Positions 8,270 to 18,053 of a DNA stretch of 64,000 bases are shown here, piece by piece. Made by a program: the position numbers and the translations under genes. The notes under the pieces are model-generated. The model saw nothing but the letters and a program-made list of their open reading frames with translations, had not been told where the DNA came from and did no database searches. Origin of the DNA: Acrasis kona (Eukaryota > Heterolobosea > Eutetramitea > Acrasida > Acrasidae); the NCBI GenBank assembly GCA_026419775.2, contig JAOPGA020001810.1, forward strand, positions 1 to 64,000. The letters are read 5' to 3'. How positions within the stretch are numbered: the stretch's first letter is position 1; each line of letters starts with the position of its first letter.

Positions 8270-10741
8270 TTATTGAAGTAGAAGTGTGTCAAAAATATCT
8301 TCNTCATCCGATTCTGATGCCTCATCACTATCTGACCAGTCCTCCTCAATGGCATCACCATCCGAGTCTTGGTCATACTCCATTTCACCGTACAATTCTT
8401 CCTGCCTTGTGGACCTTGTTGATGGAGCGGTGTTTTCCTCACCTAAAAGACCCTCATTATCGGTTTGAATATATTCTGGATCCTCCATATCATCAATATC
8501 ATAAATTTCAAGTACGGATGCCATCAATTGTGTTTGTCTGAAGCGCTTACGTTCATCAATTTTATTTTGAATGTTTTTTAAACAGCGCTTATCAATCTTC
8601 TTGTTGTTCTTTCTCAGTGTTATCCTCTCGATTAATACATCCAACGTTTGAATTGTCTTGGTTGTTGGGTTTTTCTTTTTACGGCTCCAAGTTAATGTAT
8701 ATGGGTTGTCATCTTCTGAAATAGCCATTGCGGAAGGTTTCACCTCAATTGTTGGGCCGTTAATTTTTATTACTTGACAAACTTCAAAAAATGGTGGTGA
8801 TGGCAGCCATGATATACAAAAATCTCCTTCTTGTAAGCCACTACCACTCAAATGGTTAGTGCGAGGTACGACTTCTACCGTTGGCCTTTCAACGTTTTCA
8901 TCTTCATCTTGGTTGGCTACAACAATATTTTCGTAAAGGTGAGGGAGATTCCAGATATTAGGGTTTAATGGATTGGAGTCCATGAATGCCATACCACGCG
9001 AATCAATTATTTTATTAATCCACTCCAAGTCCTCCTCTGACATTCTATTACCAATTTTTGGGACCCAATGTCTTTGAAGAGCTTCTATAAACCTTGCGTC
9101 AATCAATTCAGGATCTACAAGTTCAGGCACTCCAGTTGGCATTTCTTTAAAAATATGGTAGCCCAAATTGGGTTTGAGTGGATCAGGACCATGCCATTCT
9201 CTGTTTTTTGAACGGTACTCTTTCACCCACATTCCAACACTATTGGTTTCATCTATCGCAAATCTGAATGAATGCATTTTAAAATGACCCTTCAACCAAA
9301 AGATTTTAGGATCCAACCACTTCTTAAAGTCCAGCACCTTGTTCATAAGGGTGACGGATGGTCTTGTTTCTGGTGCAGTATACATTGTATCAATTTTATT
9401 AATAAAGTCAGGAAGAGAGTATACAGAGTTTTTTCGGCACCAGATCTCCCATGTACTGAACATCTGATCAATATCTTCATGGGTGTGTCCTGCACACATC
9501 GTAGAAAATTCAACCTCCTTAAACCATCCGTGGTATACTAAATAACCAAGAAAACCAAACATAGGTACACATTTATTTGTTGTGGCATTGTCACCTTGTA
9601 CATGTAATGATGGTGGCAACTTCTTCCTTTCACCAATTTCTAATATGTGGTAGAATAAAGCTGTCATGACTATATTGGGATCATTTTTGAACATTGGGAG
9701 CATTGTTCGTAGTTGACGAATTTGTTCACCATGATTTATTATCCCCTCCATTGACACAGGTAGTGGCAATACTCTACTCACGGACTTGGGTGCCTTAAAG
9801 ATTGTTGGAATGGTAAGACACTTTGGTGCATCTATAATTAACGACATGTATTCAGATGGACATTGTCTAGATTTTAATCTGTCAACATGATAGAAGCCCC
9901 TCTCTGCTTTATGAAGCTTAGTGTGCCTGACCATTTTATGCTTGACAAGGTCCCTATCATACCTTGTTTTTGCAGTGTTTCTTTCATTCAAGAGTTTATA
10001 ACATTCGTCACACGAACCTAAGCGAGAATCTTTTGGCCGACGAACGTTTGGAAAATGTTTAACAATCATCGCACAAAATGCAGGATATTCATATACATCT
10101 TTTTCAGCCAGGTCCTCCATATCAGCCTTATACATTTTCCAAACATTTAACCACGTAAGAAACATTGATAGATGGACTTCATCACAGTTAGGCATCAGGT
10201 CTCCGTAGGCCTCAACAAATGTGACAAACCAGGAATGGGCTAACTCAAACTTTCTTGATGTACGGACGGAACCAAGATTTGCATGTTCTGGAATTGTTGT
10301 GCCTTCAATAAAANGTCTTCTTGCAATTCGCACCTTGTGTTTTGAAATACCATATATGTCCCTCCATGCTTGAGCACATACACTTCTGCCCTTGATGTGG
10401 TAATTAATGGCCAATTCTTTTTTAGTTTTTTTATTAGAGCATGCCCCATGTATGAAATGTACAATAAATTCAGTACGTTCTCTCTCATTCATGTCAGCCA
10501 TGATTGACCGAATATCAGCAATCTCGCTGACGCTAAAGTGGTCAGTACATGCTTGGCTGCAGCAAGCCTTCTCAAGCTTTTTCTTTATATTGGAAGGGTC
10601 TAGAAGTGTTCTCTGCTTCTTCCTAATTTTTTGTTCTGCTGTTCTGACTTTCCTCTTTGTTACTGAGTACTTTCTGGTTGCCTTCTCAACAGAGACTTTC
10701 ATAGACTGTATCAAAGAAGAAAATGTACTTGATGCGCTCAT
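8270..10741 (-). CDS. Transposase-like protein (GHTHEDID family, DUF7869-like)
   Basis: This is an 823-codon single-exon protein. The N-terminal third is Lys/Arg-rich with Cys residues (CCSQACTDHF) and a probable helix-turn-helix (YHIKGRSVCAQAWRDIYGIS). A Cys pair follows (GSCDECYKLL). The central part has SLIIDAPK, LHVQGDNATTNK and GHTHEDIDQMFS, a spaced set of acidic residues that suits an RNase H-like DDE/D catalytic core. The HTHEDID motif is one I associate with DUF7869 proteins of eukaryotic mobile elements. The C-terminus is strongly acidic. Two ambiguous bases (near 8303 and 10315) leave two unknown residues. It lies between the TIRs, which supports a transposase role, but the biochemistry is inferred. 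Confidence 0.7.
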   Translation of the reverse strand: MSASSTFSSLIQSMKVSVEKATRKYSVTKRKVRTAEQKIRKKQRTLLDPSNIKKKLEKACCSQACTDHFSVSEIADIRSIMADMNERERTEFIVHFIHGACSNKKTKKELAINYHIKGRSVCAQAWRDIYGISKHKVRIARRXFIEGTTIPEHANLGSVRTSRKFELAHSWFVTFVEAYGDLMPNCDEVHLSMFLTWLNVWKMYKADMEDLAEKDVYEYPAFCAMIVKHFPNVRRPKDSRLGSCDECYKLLNERNTAKTRYDRDLVKHKMVRHTKLHKAERGFYHVDRLKSRQCPSEYMSLIIDAPKCLTIPTIFKAPKSVSRVLPLPVSMEGIINHGEQIRQLRTMLPMFKNDPNIVMTALFYHILEIGERKKLPPSLHVQGDNATTNKCVPMFGFLGYLVYHGWFKEVEFSTMCAGHTHEDIDQMFSTWEIWCRKNSVYSLPDFINKIDTMYTAPETRPSVTLMNKVLDFKKWLDPKIFWLKGHFKMHSFRFAIDETNSVGMWVKEYRSKNREWHGPDPLKPNLGYHIFKEMPTGVPELVDPELIDARFIEALQRHWVPKIGNRMSEEDLEWINKIIDSRGMAFMDSNPLNPNIWNLPHLYENIVVANQDEDENVERPTVEVVPRTNHLSGSGLQEGDFCISWLPSPPFFEVCQVIKINGPTIEVKPSAMAISEDDNPYTLTWSRKKKNPTTKTIQTLDVLIERITLRKNNKKIDKRCLKNIQNKIDERKRFRQTQLMASVLEIYDIDDMEDPEYIQTDNEGLLGEENTAPSTRSTRQEELYGEMEYDQDSDGDAIEEDWSDSDEASESDXEDIFDTLLLQ

Positions 10742-10896
10742 GTATTGGTGTTTTTAAAAAATAACATTGAAGAAGTTGGAATTGGATTGAATTTATCAGG
10801 TAAAAGGAAGAAGGTTTTCCTTTATTTATTCCGTATTCCGGAATAGGATATTTAAACTTCCCGAACTCAAGTAAAACTTCTAACACAAATAAAAAA
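10742..10896. promoter_or_regulatory. Shared divergent promoter inside the transposon
   Basis: The 155 bp between the two start codons must hold both promoters. It is AT-rich, with a short internal inverted repeat (CCGTATTCCGGAATAGG around 10830). No standard TATA box is evident. Confidence 0.4.
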
Positions 10897-11907
10897 ATGA
10901 CTTCAACAAACGGTTTCAAGTACTTTGACAAAAAGCTTGATTTGAAGGATGGCTCTACATTTTATTCTGGTCTTCAAAATGAGATCACTGAACAGTCTGT
11001 AGCCTCAGGGAACATTATTGACCTGAAGAACAGGGGTGGCCGTAACCTTGTCCTTGGAATAAGAAAGTACACAGATAAAGAGAGCCCCATATTAGTTTGT
11101 GTAAACTCTGATAATCTGGCATCTGGTGATGGAGATGAAGTACTAGAGGTTGGGTTTGATTATTTCGAGAAGTCTTTGTCAAACACCCCTTCCGAAAATG
11201 ACCAAGGTATGGTATTGGCTGCTGAGACTTGGTTGAGCAACTTTGAAAAACAAAACCGAATTGATGAGGTGGTAGAAGAAGAGCCCAACACAAGAAAGCG
11301 GACGCGCTCCCGGACGTTGCAGGCAAAACCTACAGTTGATGAAGAACCGCATCCACCAAAGCGACCAAAGCAAACAGTGTGCGACGGAACTTGCAAGAAG
11401 GGTAAGGACGCCAAAAAGAAATTGGAAGCAGCAAGTGCGGAATTAAAGACTCTTCGGAAAGAAAAGAAGATTGATGGTGCTCATATAGGAGATTTAAGCT
11501 GCCAAGTCCAATCACTTGAAGAAGACCTGAGGAAAAGTACAAGTGAGGCACAGCATCACAAAAATGAGTCTAGTACCTTGAAGGCAAAAACTGTAGAGCT
11601 TGAGAAGAAGATTAAAGACTTGGAGGAGAGGTGCAAGCAGAATGAAACCCTAACTTTAAAACCAGTCGGGAGTCAAGGTACTCATAATAGTTACACTGAA
11701 CGTGAAAATTGTGGACATTATAGACCATACTATCAAGGTCCTCAATACCATGAACACTATTTTGCTCATCAAGAGCGTCCATGTGGTGTTATCAGCCATC
11801 ATCCATACCACCCTAGTGAACTTAACCGAAGGTATGATCATGGGCACTATTATACACACGTCCCTTGTCGCGACTCTATGTGCCATTGTACAAGACACTT
11901 GTATTAA
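10897..11907 (+). CDS. Coiled-coil accessory protein of the transposon
   Basis: This 336-residue protein has no family I recognise. Residues 1-110 look globular. A basic, Pro-containing linker (RKRTRSR, PPKRPKQ) with nuclear-localisation character follows. A long coiled coil (about 165-255) comes next, and the tail is rich in His, Tyr and Cys (HYRPYYQ, HHPYHPSEL, DSMCHCTRHLY) and could bind metal. It lies between the TIRs, divergent from the transposase-like gene, so it is most likely a second element-encoded factor such as a DNA-binding or assembly subunit. This role is inferred from position only. Confidence 0.6.
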   Translation: MTSTNGFKYFDKKLDLKDGSTFYSGLQNEITEQSVASGNIIDLKNRGGRNLVLGIRKYTDKESPILVCVNSDNLASGDGDEVLEVGFDYFEKSLSNTPSENDQGMVLAAETWLSNFEKQNRIDEVVEEEPNTRKRTRSRTLQAKPTVDEEPHPPKRPKQTVCDGTCKKGKDAKKKLEAASAELKTLRKEKKIDGAHIGDLSCQVQSLEEDLRKSTSEAQHHKNESSTLKAKTVELEKKIKDLEERCKQNETLTLKPVGSQGTHNSYTERENCGHYRPYYQGPQYHEHYFAHQERPCGVISHHPYHPSELNRRYDHGHYYTHVPCRDSMCHCTRHLY

Positions 11908-11942
11908 ATAAATAATATTTTTATTAAACAACCCGACTTGAA

Positions 11943-14900
11943 TTAAGCTTCAACCAACCCCAAAAAATCGATCCAAACACAAGGTCCGAAAATAACAAAT
12001 ATTTCGTTGATTGGTTTCATTATGTCGTCGGATGAGCACCATACAATACCACCACCACACGTACCATCGTTTTTTCTAGATCCATCTGTCCACACCGTAA
12101 ATTCACCTGGCTTATTAAACGGACAATCTTTTGGGAAGCTCTGATGTGTCAGTGAGGATGTAGTTGGGTTCAAGATACGCCATTTCTCTATATGGAGAAA
12201 ATCCCTGTGTACGATGGAAATGTTCATATCATTCAAATTGCTGATCAGCTTTACAAGGGTGTCTCTGGATTGTTTAGATGGTCGGTGACGTTTGTTGGCT
12301 TCTGACAATGATGAAATGGTGTCGTCTCTTGAAAAATCGTCATTTAACCAATGGAGCAGATTTGATGCCTGAGCTGACAATGATATTTCATGTGTGGTGC
12401 GTAAACCAAGTCCACCATATCTAGGGTCGAGATGAATAAAATAGTTTCTTAGTGAATTGTTACTCATCACTGATTCTCTTAACACAGTGCGTGCGTGCGT
12501 GTCAATGATATTCTCACCGTCTTTTGATAAAGCTCCAATACCTGTGTAGTATCTTGCTGTCCCATGTGCAAAAGATTGAACAATGCGAGACATGTGAAGT
12601 GGTTTGATTACATGTCTATTTAGAACGTCGATCTTCTCTACTGCTTTATGTGTAGTTTTATTTGTATTCGCTACAAACCTATTGCTATATGATAACATGA
12701 AACCCAAATATTCAAAATCATCGGAAAGTGTGAATTTGATAGGGGAGCCGTCAATCAAGATTTCTTCATCTAGATCAGGGTGCACATTTAATTTGTTCTT
12801 GTGCCATACATATTTGAAGATTTTGGTCTTGAATATATTCAGTTTCATTCCAATACTCTTACACACATAATCTGTTGTATTCATTAGGGATTTTATGTCA
12901 TCAAAAGAGTTTGCTACAAGGACCGTGTCATCTGCATAACTATATAATGCACGTCGAGCGTCATGGAAAAGATATCCCCTTAATTGTTCGTTTGATACAT
13001 CTTCATAATCTATTACTCTATTCAGAAGCTCTGCGAATAAGTTGAATGCTATTGGAGATAGTGGATCACCTTGGGGCAGCCCTTTTTTGAAGTCTATATA
13101 ATCTGTTAGCCCGTGAGCAGTGAGCACTTGAATTTTTTGATTAGCATACAGTCTTTCAAGGATACCAATGAAGTTTTCAGGGAAACCGAGGCAATTGAGT
13201 ATTTCAAACAACATATTGTGGTCAACACTAGGGTAAGCATCTTCGAAATCGATAAGCACACCATATAGTGGGGATTTATTTCTTCTAGCGTTGTTAAGAA
13301 TAGATTGCATTTTGTGAGCTAAATCCGCACATCTCGCTTTTTTACGAAAGCCACGTTGGTGTGATGCAATCACTTTGTATTTTTGTGACACAAATTGAAT
13401 ACGGCCATTGATCACGTTCATAACGAGTCTGTATAAAACAGGAAGGATAGTTATTGGTCTAAATGATTTGGGGTTCGCAACGTCCTTGCTGCCCTTTTTT
13501 GGAATAAGAGTTACGAAACCGTTCTTGCAAGATTTGGCAATATCATTCTGATTTGTGAAAAAGTTGTTAATCGCTGTCACCAAATGGTTTAGATTTTCAT
13601 CATCTATAACTTTCAGTATCTTGCTTGACATGCCATCTAGACCCGCTGCAGTATTTTTCATGTTCTTTATGACAGGTTTGAGTTCTTTAATCGAGATCGG
13701 TTTTGATAGATTTACGTCATCACCATGATCCCACTTAATGACTTTAGAGGCTAGTATATTTTTTATTCTCTCTGGAAGCTCGTTTAACGGTTTTTTGGCG
13801 AATCTGTCCGAAAACTGTTTATGTATGCTGTCAAGGACCTCTTGGGGATCGGTTGCAATGGTATCATCTGATCTACGAAATTTGGATATAGATTTATGTG
13901 GTGATCTAGGTAATGTGGCTTTATAAATCAATCTGCTTCCTCCTTTTTTGATTTCGTTATGCCATGCTTCTGCTGATTCCATTTTCATAGATAGTTGTTG
14001 ACCCCATTTTTCTTTTTGAAGATTCTTGATACGATTTTTAACTGCATCTAATTCATTCTTTAAATCAATGTAGAGGTGATTGGTATGGTCGGACACCTTG
14101 ATAATACCACTGTTGATTTTACGTCGCGTTGAGACTAGCTCCTTGATTGATGCATTAATTTCGTGTACCTTTTTGTTTCGGAATCTAACACCAGTACCAG
14201 CTTTGGATTTTTTGAAGGATTTTTCCGCAGCATTAATTAAATTTTCCGATAAGTTATCTATGGAGCCGTCAAAAATGGAGGAGGACAGTATCTCATTAAA
14301 CTTTGTTTTAGTCTTGTCATCTACGTGGAAAATTGGTCTATTAAATGGAGTGGGTATAACTGCGTCAAACTTTGTGAGAATGGTATGGTGGTCTGTATCT
14401 AAATTTGAGGCATTGTCAGTGTCAACGGTGAGGGTAGCGTCGAAAGACGTAGCGATAAAATCGATAATGGACTCATGACCTTGTGAGTTTGTCCATGTTG
14501 GGATTGAGTTCGGTAGGTATTTAAAGTGAAACTTATTCTGCCATGAGTTAAGGATATCTTTCCTGCTCTTGTGATGATTGTATTCGTCAAATAGTCTGCA
14601 GTTGAAATCACCACCTAATATTATTTCTGATTTTCTGTGTACAGCAGCTTGAAGATATAATTCAACATCACTAAGTAATTGGAGTGAAATAATGTTGTCA
14701 CTGTGGCTACTTCCAGCTGGTAGGTATAGATTGGTAACCGAGAAATCTTTACCGTTAAGCGTTAATGTTAACATTAGGCATCTTCCGAAAACTTTGGTCG
14801 GTGAATGGTGTGATACAATTTTGTCGGCTATACGTCTGTGTACAACGATGGCAACCCCTTGATGTCTGGCTGATGGATTGGACGCGAAATAAGTTTTGTA

Positions 14901-15065
14901 TGGGCGGAAAGCTTTTGCTATATTTATCTCATCACTAGGGATAAGGTTGGTTTCTTGAATGAGTGTGATGTCGGAGTCAATGTGTGAAATGTGTTCGATA
15001 AGGTTTGTAAGGTGTGATTGAGAGGTTAGCTTGCCTCTCACGTTGATTGAGGCTATAGTGTACAT
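11943..15065 (-). CDS. LINE ORF2: APE endonuclease, reverse transcriptase, truncated RNase H
   Basis: The frame has 1,040 codons and no internal stop. The APE endonuclease spans residues 1-235 with INVRG, LIQET, GGDFNC, SIIDFI and TDHH. The reverse transcriptase spans about 430-760 with SFRPITI, GVLIDFEDAYPSVDH, KGLPQGDPLSPIAFNLF and YADDT, so all catalytic aspartates are present. After a linker, RNase H begins (FTVWTDGSRKNDGTCGGGIVW) and is cut off about 20 residues later, where the frame enters the transposon inverted repeat. ORF1 overlaps its start by 13 nt in a different frame. The intact EN and RT suggest a young copy that still lacks its 3' end. Confidence 0.9.
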   Translation of the reverse strand: MYTIASINVRGKLTSQSHLTNLIEHISHIDSDITLIQETNLIPSDEINIAKAFRPYKTYFASNPSARHQGVAIVVHRRIADKIVSHHSPTKVFGRCLMLTLTLNGKDFSVTNLYLPAGSSHSDNIISLQLLSDVELYLQAAVHRKSEIILGGDFNCRLFDEYNHHKSRKDILNSWQNKFHFKYLPNSIPTWTNSQGHESIIDFIATSFDATLTVDTDNASNLDTDHHTILTKFDAVIPTPFNRPIFHVDDKTKTKFNEILSSSIFDGSIDNLSENLINAAEKSFKKSKAGTGVRFRNKKVHEINASIKELVSTRRKINSGIIKVSDHTNHLYIDLKNELDAVKNRIKNLQKEKWGQQLSMKMESAEAWHNEIKKGGSRLIYKATLPRSPHKSISKFRRSDDTIATDPQEVLDSIHKQFSDRFAKKPLNELPERIKNILASKVIKWDHGDDVNLSKPISIKELKPVIKNMKNTAAGLDGMSSKILKVIDDENLNHLVTAINNFFTNQNDIAKSCKNGFVTLIPKKGSKDVANPKSFRPITILPVLYRLVMNVINGRIQFVSQKYKVIASHQRGFRKKARCADLAHKMQSILNNARRNKSPLYGVLIDFEDAYPSVDHNMLFEILNCLGFPENFIGILERLYANQKIQVLTAHGLTDYIDFKKGLPQGDPLSPIAFNLFAELLNRVIDYEDVSNEQLRGYLFHDARRALYSYADDTVLVANSFDDIKSLMNTTDYVCKSIGMKLNIFKTKIFKYVWHKNKLNVHPDLDEEILIDGSPIKFTLSDDFEYLGFMLSYSNRFVANTNKTTHKAVEKIDVLNRHVIKPLHMSRIVQSFAHGTARYYTGIGALSKDGENIIDTHARTVLRESVMSNNSLRNYFIHLDPRYGGLGLRTTHEISLSAQASNLLHWLNDDFSRDDTISSLSEANKRHRPSKQSRDTLVKLISNLNDMNISIVHRDFLHIEKWRILNPTTSSLTHQSFPKDCPFNKPGEFTVWTDGSRKNDGTCGGGIVWCSSDDIMKPINEIFVIFGPCVWIDFLGLVEA
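11983..12002 (-). repeat. Right terminal inverted repeat of the transposon
   Basis: Complement of ATATTTGTTATTTTCGGACC. The LINE frame runs through it, so the last residues of that frame are encoded by transposon sequence. Confidence 0.8.
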
Positions 15066-15950
15066 TTTAACGATAATTCTGATATGGCTCGTCTCAGACC
15101 GTTGGCAATATTTTCCATTTTAGTGTACTGGTGGTTACTGTTGACAATGTGTGCAATTCTGTTAGATAATTTGGAAATCTTCTCCACGCACACTGACAGT
15201 TTGGATTCAAGCGCCTTCTTGAACAATAGATGAATCTCAGGTAGTGTGTTAGCAGGCAATGTTTTTTTAAGTTCGACCGAATTGCTCAGATTGTTTTTGG
15301 CAGGGACAGTTTGGGTGATGTTGTGGGGTTTGTAGCATCGTTTTGGGACATGATAGCATACTGTATGATTTGGAGTAACCTTGGTAACTTTTTTTGCTAC
15401 TTTCTCCTCAAAGTATTTATACGGTCTGTGTATAATGCGCTCCGTGGTGAGAGAGATACAGTATCTAACGACATCAGCGTATGTTCTAGTCTTTGGTTTT
15501 TTGGTGTGTGTGTGTAAAAGGACGTCATTTGGCCAAGGTGGATGGCCGGTTGGCTTCATTGTAAAAACGAAAACGACCTCCTTAGGGAAAGGGAATACCA
15601 AAATGCAGTACCTGTATTGATTTGCCAAGTCGAACGAGCCGTCAATCCATATATCGTATCTTTCAACTCGAGGAATTGCTTCTCCAATCTATTTTGAGGG
15701 TTTGTCGTGGGAAGGTGCATTTAAATTAATACCTTTTGATAAAAATAGACCATATTTTTTACAAGAGGCCAACGCTCCCATATTTTGTTTTTAGATTTTT
15801 CAGTTATGTTTTTCTCGCATTCATTTATGGTGGTACGTCTGGTGTTTATGTATTTGTTATACAGCGATCTGATTGTGTTCTGCAATAGGCCAAGATCCGC
15901 AATTTCCTAAGCGGAACAGATACCTAATCCACGGACAGAGAGGAGCGTGG
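12003..15950 (-). mobile_element. LINE (APE endonuclease, RT, partial RNase H), 3' end lost
   Basis: A non-LTR retrotransposon on the minus strand with two overlapping frames, an ORF1 and an APE-RT-RNase H ORF2. The 5' part has no ORF1 start codon and stops near the esterase gene, so it is probably 5' truncated. At the other end the RNase H domain is cut at the inverted repeat of the neighbouring DNA transposon. The missing 3' part is not found on the far side of that transposon. The I/Tad-like supergroup with RNase H is the likely home; the clade is not determined. Confidence 0.85.
15053..15688 (-). CDS. LINE ORF1 remnant
   Basis: The frame is open from a TAG at 15691-15689 down to its stop at 15053 and has no ATG near its head. 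It encodes about 210 basic residues: an N-terminal segment (RYDIWIDGSFDLANQYRY) that may be part of an RNA-binding fold, a Lys-rich middle and helical C-terminal residues. It overlaps the ORF2 start by 13 nt, as expected of a LINE that expresses ORF2 by reinitiation or frameshift; no classic slippery heptamer is obvious. The assignment as ORF1 rests on position and basic character. Confidence 0.55.
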   Translation of the reverse strand: MGEAIPRVERYDIWIDGSFDLANQYRYCILVFPFPKEVVFVFTMKPTGHPPWPNDVLLHTHTKKPKTRTYADVVRYCISLTTERIIHRPYKYFEEKVAKKVTKVTPNHTVCYHVPKRCYKPHNITQTVPAKNNLSNSVELKKTLPANTLPEIHLLFKKALESKLSVCVEKISKLSNRIAHIVNSNHQYTKMENIANGLRRAISELSLKCTL

Positions 15951-15988
15951 GATGAATTACAGTACTAATTAATAACTAATGTAATCTT

Positions 15989-17530
15989 TTATATTTTATT
16001 ATTCATTTTACTTTCTAAACTATCAAGAAGTAAATATCTTGCTCTATTCTTCTCTGGTCTAGATTGAATATTTTCGTCAATGTCCATTACTTTAGGGGGC
16101 TTGTTTTGTAATTTAGACCAGAATGCAAGTCCTTGACCATTCGGATTACCTATCTTAATGAAGTTGACAAAATATAACAGCATGCTTGACGACACTTCAT
16201 AATCAACAGAGGTCCAATTAAAGAATTTATTGTATCTTAAATTACCAAAAGCATAATCAATTTCAGGTGCATGAGGAGCACCTATGTCTTTATATGGAGG
16301 GCGTTTACGAGAAAACAGATACCTATATACTGCACTTCCACTAGTCCTGCTGTGTACATCTATAAACTTCCAAGTGTTATAAACAATGAACCTGTCTGCT
16401 GCCAAGTCAGTTGCTACCTTCGGAACATCAGCATCTGTTTCAGCATGATACAGTCTGAGAACATCACCAGCATGTTCGTTGTAAAGTTGTTTCACAACTT
16501 TTTTGTAATTTGTTAATGTTGGCTCATCCCTTCCCAAAAGGGAATGGTATTCTACCTCAGCAGAATTCCAACCAGACAGTAAAGGCACTTTTATTTGATT
16601 ACCCTTCTCATATACGGTCAATGGATATTCAACAAGAAAGTGATTATCTATGGTAGTTGGAAAGGATGTGGACGCAGTCATGTTTAATAGTTTATCTGCC
16701 GGTATTGCACGCAAATCTGCCAATGAACTAGCACCAATACTTTTAGAAAATTTCAACCCAACCTGCTCTGCGACCGATAGCGGAACAGGTGAAAGACCAC
16801 TCTTTGCAAGCATTGAGCCACTTTCTGCGATTGCACCATTTAATCTTAACTTTCTCGACAATGGTGAGGCCAGATGAGCACTCACTGAGAATGAACCTGC
16901 AGACTCACCACCAATCGTGATTTTTTGTGCATCGCCACCAAATGCCTCTATATTTTTTTGCACCCACAACAAAGCAGCGTGCTGGTCCTTCAAGCCATAA
17001 TTACCAGAAGAGTAATTTGGTGATTCCATTGTTAGTTCTGGATGACTATAGAATCCGAATATTCCTAGTCGGTAATTAAGAGTTACAACAATAATGTTTT
17101 TTTGTGCCATTGATTCTCCGTCATAGCGAGCCTCGGAGCCATCTCCTGCCTTGAAACCTCCTCCATAAAAGTACACAAGGACAGGTAATTTCTCATTTCC
17201 TGATTTGTTTGGCGTCCATACATTAAGATAAAGGCAATCTTCACTTATACCATTACTTCTTAAGATCATGTCGCTGAAGATTTTACGTTGCATTGCTGCG
17301 GGTCCAAATTTGTCTGCTTTTAGTGTACCGTTCCAATTATTCGGTGGTTGTGGTTCTCGCCATCTTAATGCACCGACCGGTGGTTGAGCATAAGGAATTC
17401 CCTTGAAAGATCTGACTCCACTTGATTCTAAAATACCTTGAATTATACCATTAGATGTAACAACTGTCGGGTATTGATCGGCACAAAGAATACTGGTAAA
17501 GTACAGTGCAAGGAAGATTATAAATTTCAT
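15989..17530 (-). CDS. Secreted type-B carboxylesterase
   Basis: This 513-residue alpha/beta hydrolase of the carboxylesterase/cholinesterase family begins with a signal peptide (MKFIIFLALYFTSILCADQ). Family landmarks are in order: FKGIPYAQPPVG, EDCLYLNVWTPN, YGGGFKAGDG oxyanion-hole region, GNYGLKDQHAALLWV, the nucleophile elbow GGESAGSFS (Ser near residue 207), and the catalytic His region APHAPEIDYAFGN. Length is close to the family norm. It probably hydrolyses esters in a phagosome, lysosome or outside the cell; the substrate cannot be told. No intron is needed. It lies just beyond the 5' end of the LINE. Confidence 0.93.
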   Translation of the reverse strand: MKFIIFLALYFTSILCADQYPTVVTSNGIIQGILESSGVRSFKGIPYAQPPVGALRWREPQPPNNWNGTLKADKFGPAAMQRKIFSDMILRSNGISEDCLYLNVWTPNKSGNEKLPVLVYFYGGGFKAGDGSEARYDGESMAQKNIIVVTLNYRLGIFGFYSHPELTMESPNYSSGNYGLKDQHAALLWVQKNIEAFGGDAQKITIGGESAGSFSVSAHLASPLSRKLRLNGAIAESGSMLAKSGLSPVPLSVAEQVGLKFSKSIGASSLADLRAIPADKLLNMTASTSFPTTIDNHFLVEYPLTVYEKGNQIKVPLLSGWNSAEVEYHSLLGRDEPTLTNYKKVVKQLYNEHAGDVLRLYHAETDADVPKVATDLAADRFIVYNTWKFIDVHSRTSGSAVYRYLFSRKRPPYKDIGAPHAPEIDYAFGNLRYNKFFNWTSVDYEVSSSMLLYFVNFIKIGNPNGQGLAFWSKLQNKPPKVMDIDENIQSRPEKNRARYLLLDSLESKMNNKI

Positions 17531-18053
17531 CTGAATAATAATAGTTTTTGTAATAGTGGAAGAAACGATCTTTGTGGAACTCCCAAGAGTCTTGATCTAG
17601 AGGGATCACTTTTTCTTTCTATAAACTATGAACCTGTTTCGCCATGTCGCAATCTTTGGACCACACAAGATTTCCATTTGTCAATTAATGACATCAACAT
17701 GTGTTCTATAAAAAAGACGCGCATGTGTGTACTTGAGATGGAGAAGTTATAATAATAAACGTAATATATTTATTTCAATATTGAGATTTACATAGACTAT
17801 GCACTACTCCCGTGAGGGCAAACAATGTGCAAGTCAAGGTGTGGTGTTGTTATAGAATGGCGTTGAGGTCCATCAAAAGGGAGCGGGCGGAATGGTAGGT
17901 TGGAGAAGTAAATACGTCCTCATGTCTGGATTTCTTACTTCTAGGCCTGAGTGAGTTTGTTGGGAGTGATTGGAGTTGTTCTATGGTCTCTAAAGCGGTG
18001 CGAAAGTTGGTAGACTGGCAGCGGAGAAGTTATCATGAATAACAAGAGTGTTA
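17531..18053. other. Intergenic, nothing recognised
   Basis: It separates the esterase start from the stop of the interrupted gene. A TATAAAAAAG run near 17708 lies on the plus strand with no gene following it. Confidence 0.5.

Larger units (their letters stand above)
8206..12007. mobile_element. Two-gene DNA transposon with terminal inverted repeats
   Basis: The element is about 3.8 kb and is bounded by an identical 20-bp inverted repeat (ATATTTGTTATTTTCGGACC at 8212-8231, its complement at 11983-12002). The repeat extends outward as AACGA with one mismatch. It holds two divergent genes, a large transposase-like protein on the minus strand and a coiled-coil protein on the plus strand, sharing a 155-bp promoter region. 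No convincing target-site duplication is visible. On the right it joins LINE sequence directly; on the left it joins the histone H3 upstream region. It looks largely intact apart from two ambiguous bases. Confidence 0.7.

Noticed and set aside
8206-12007. Extension of the two-gene element into the LINE as one composite element
   Set aside because: The inverted repeats bracket only the two divergent genes, and the LINE runs through the right repeat as read-over.
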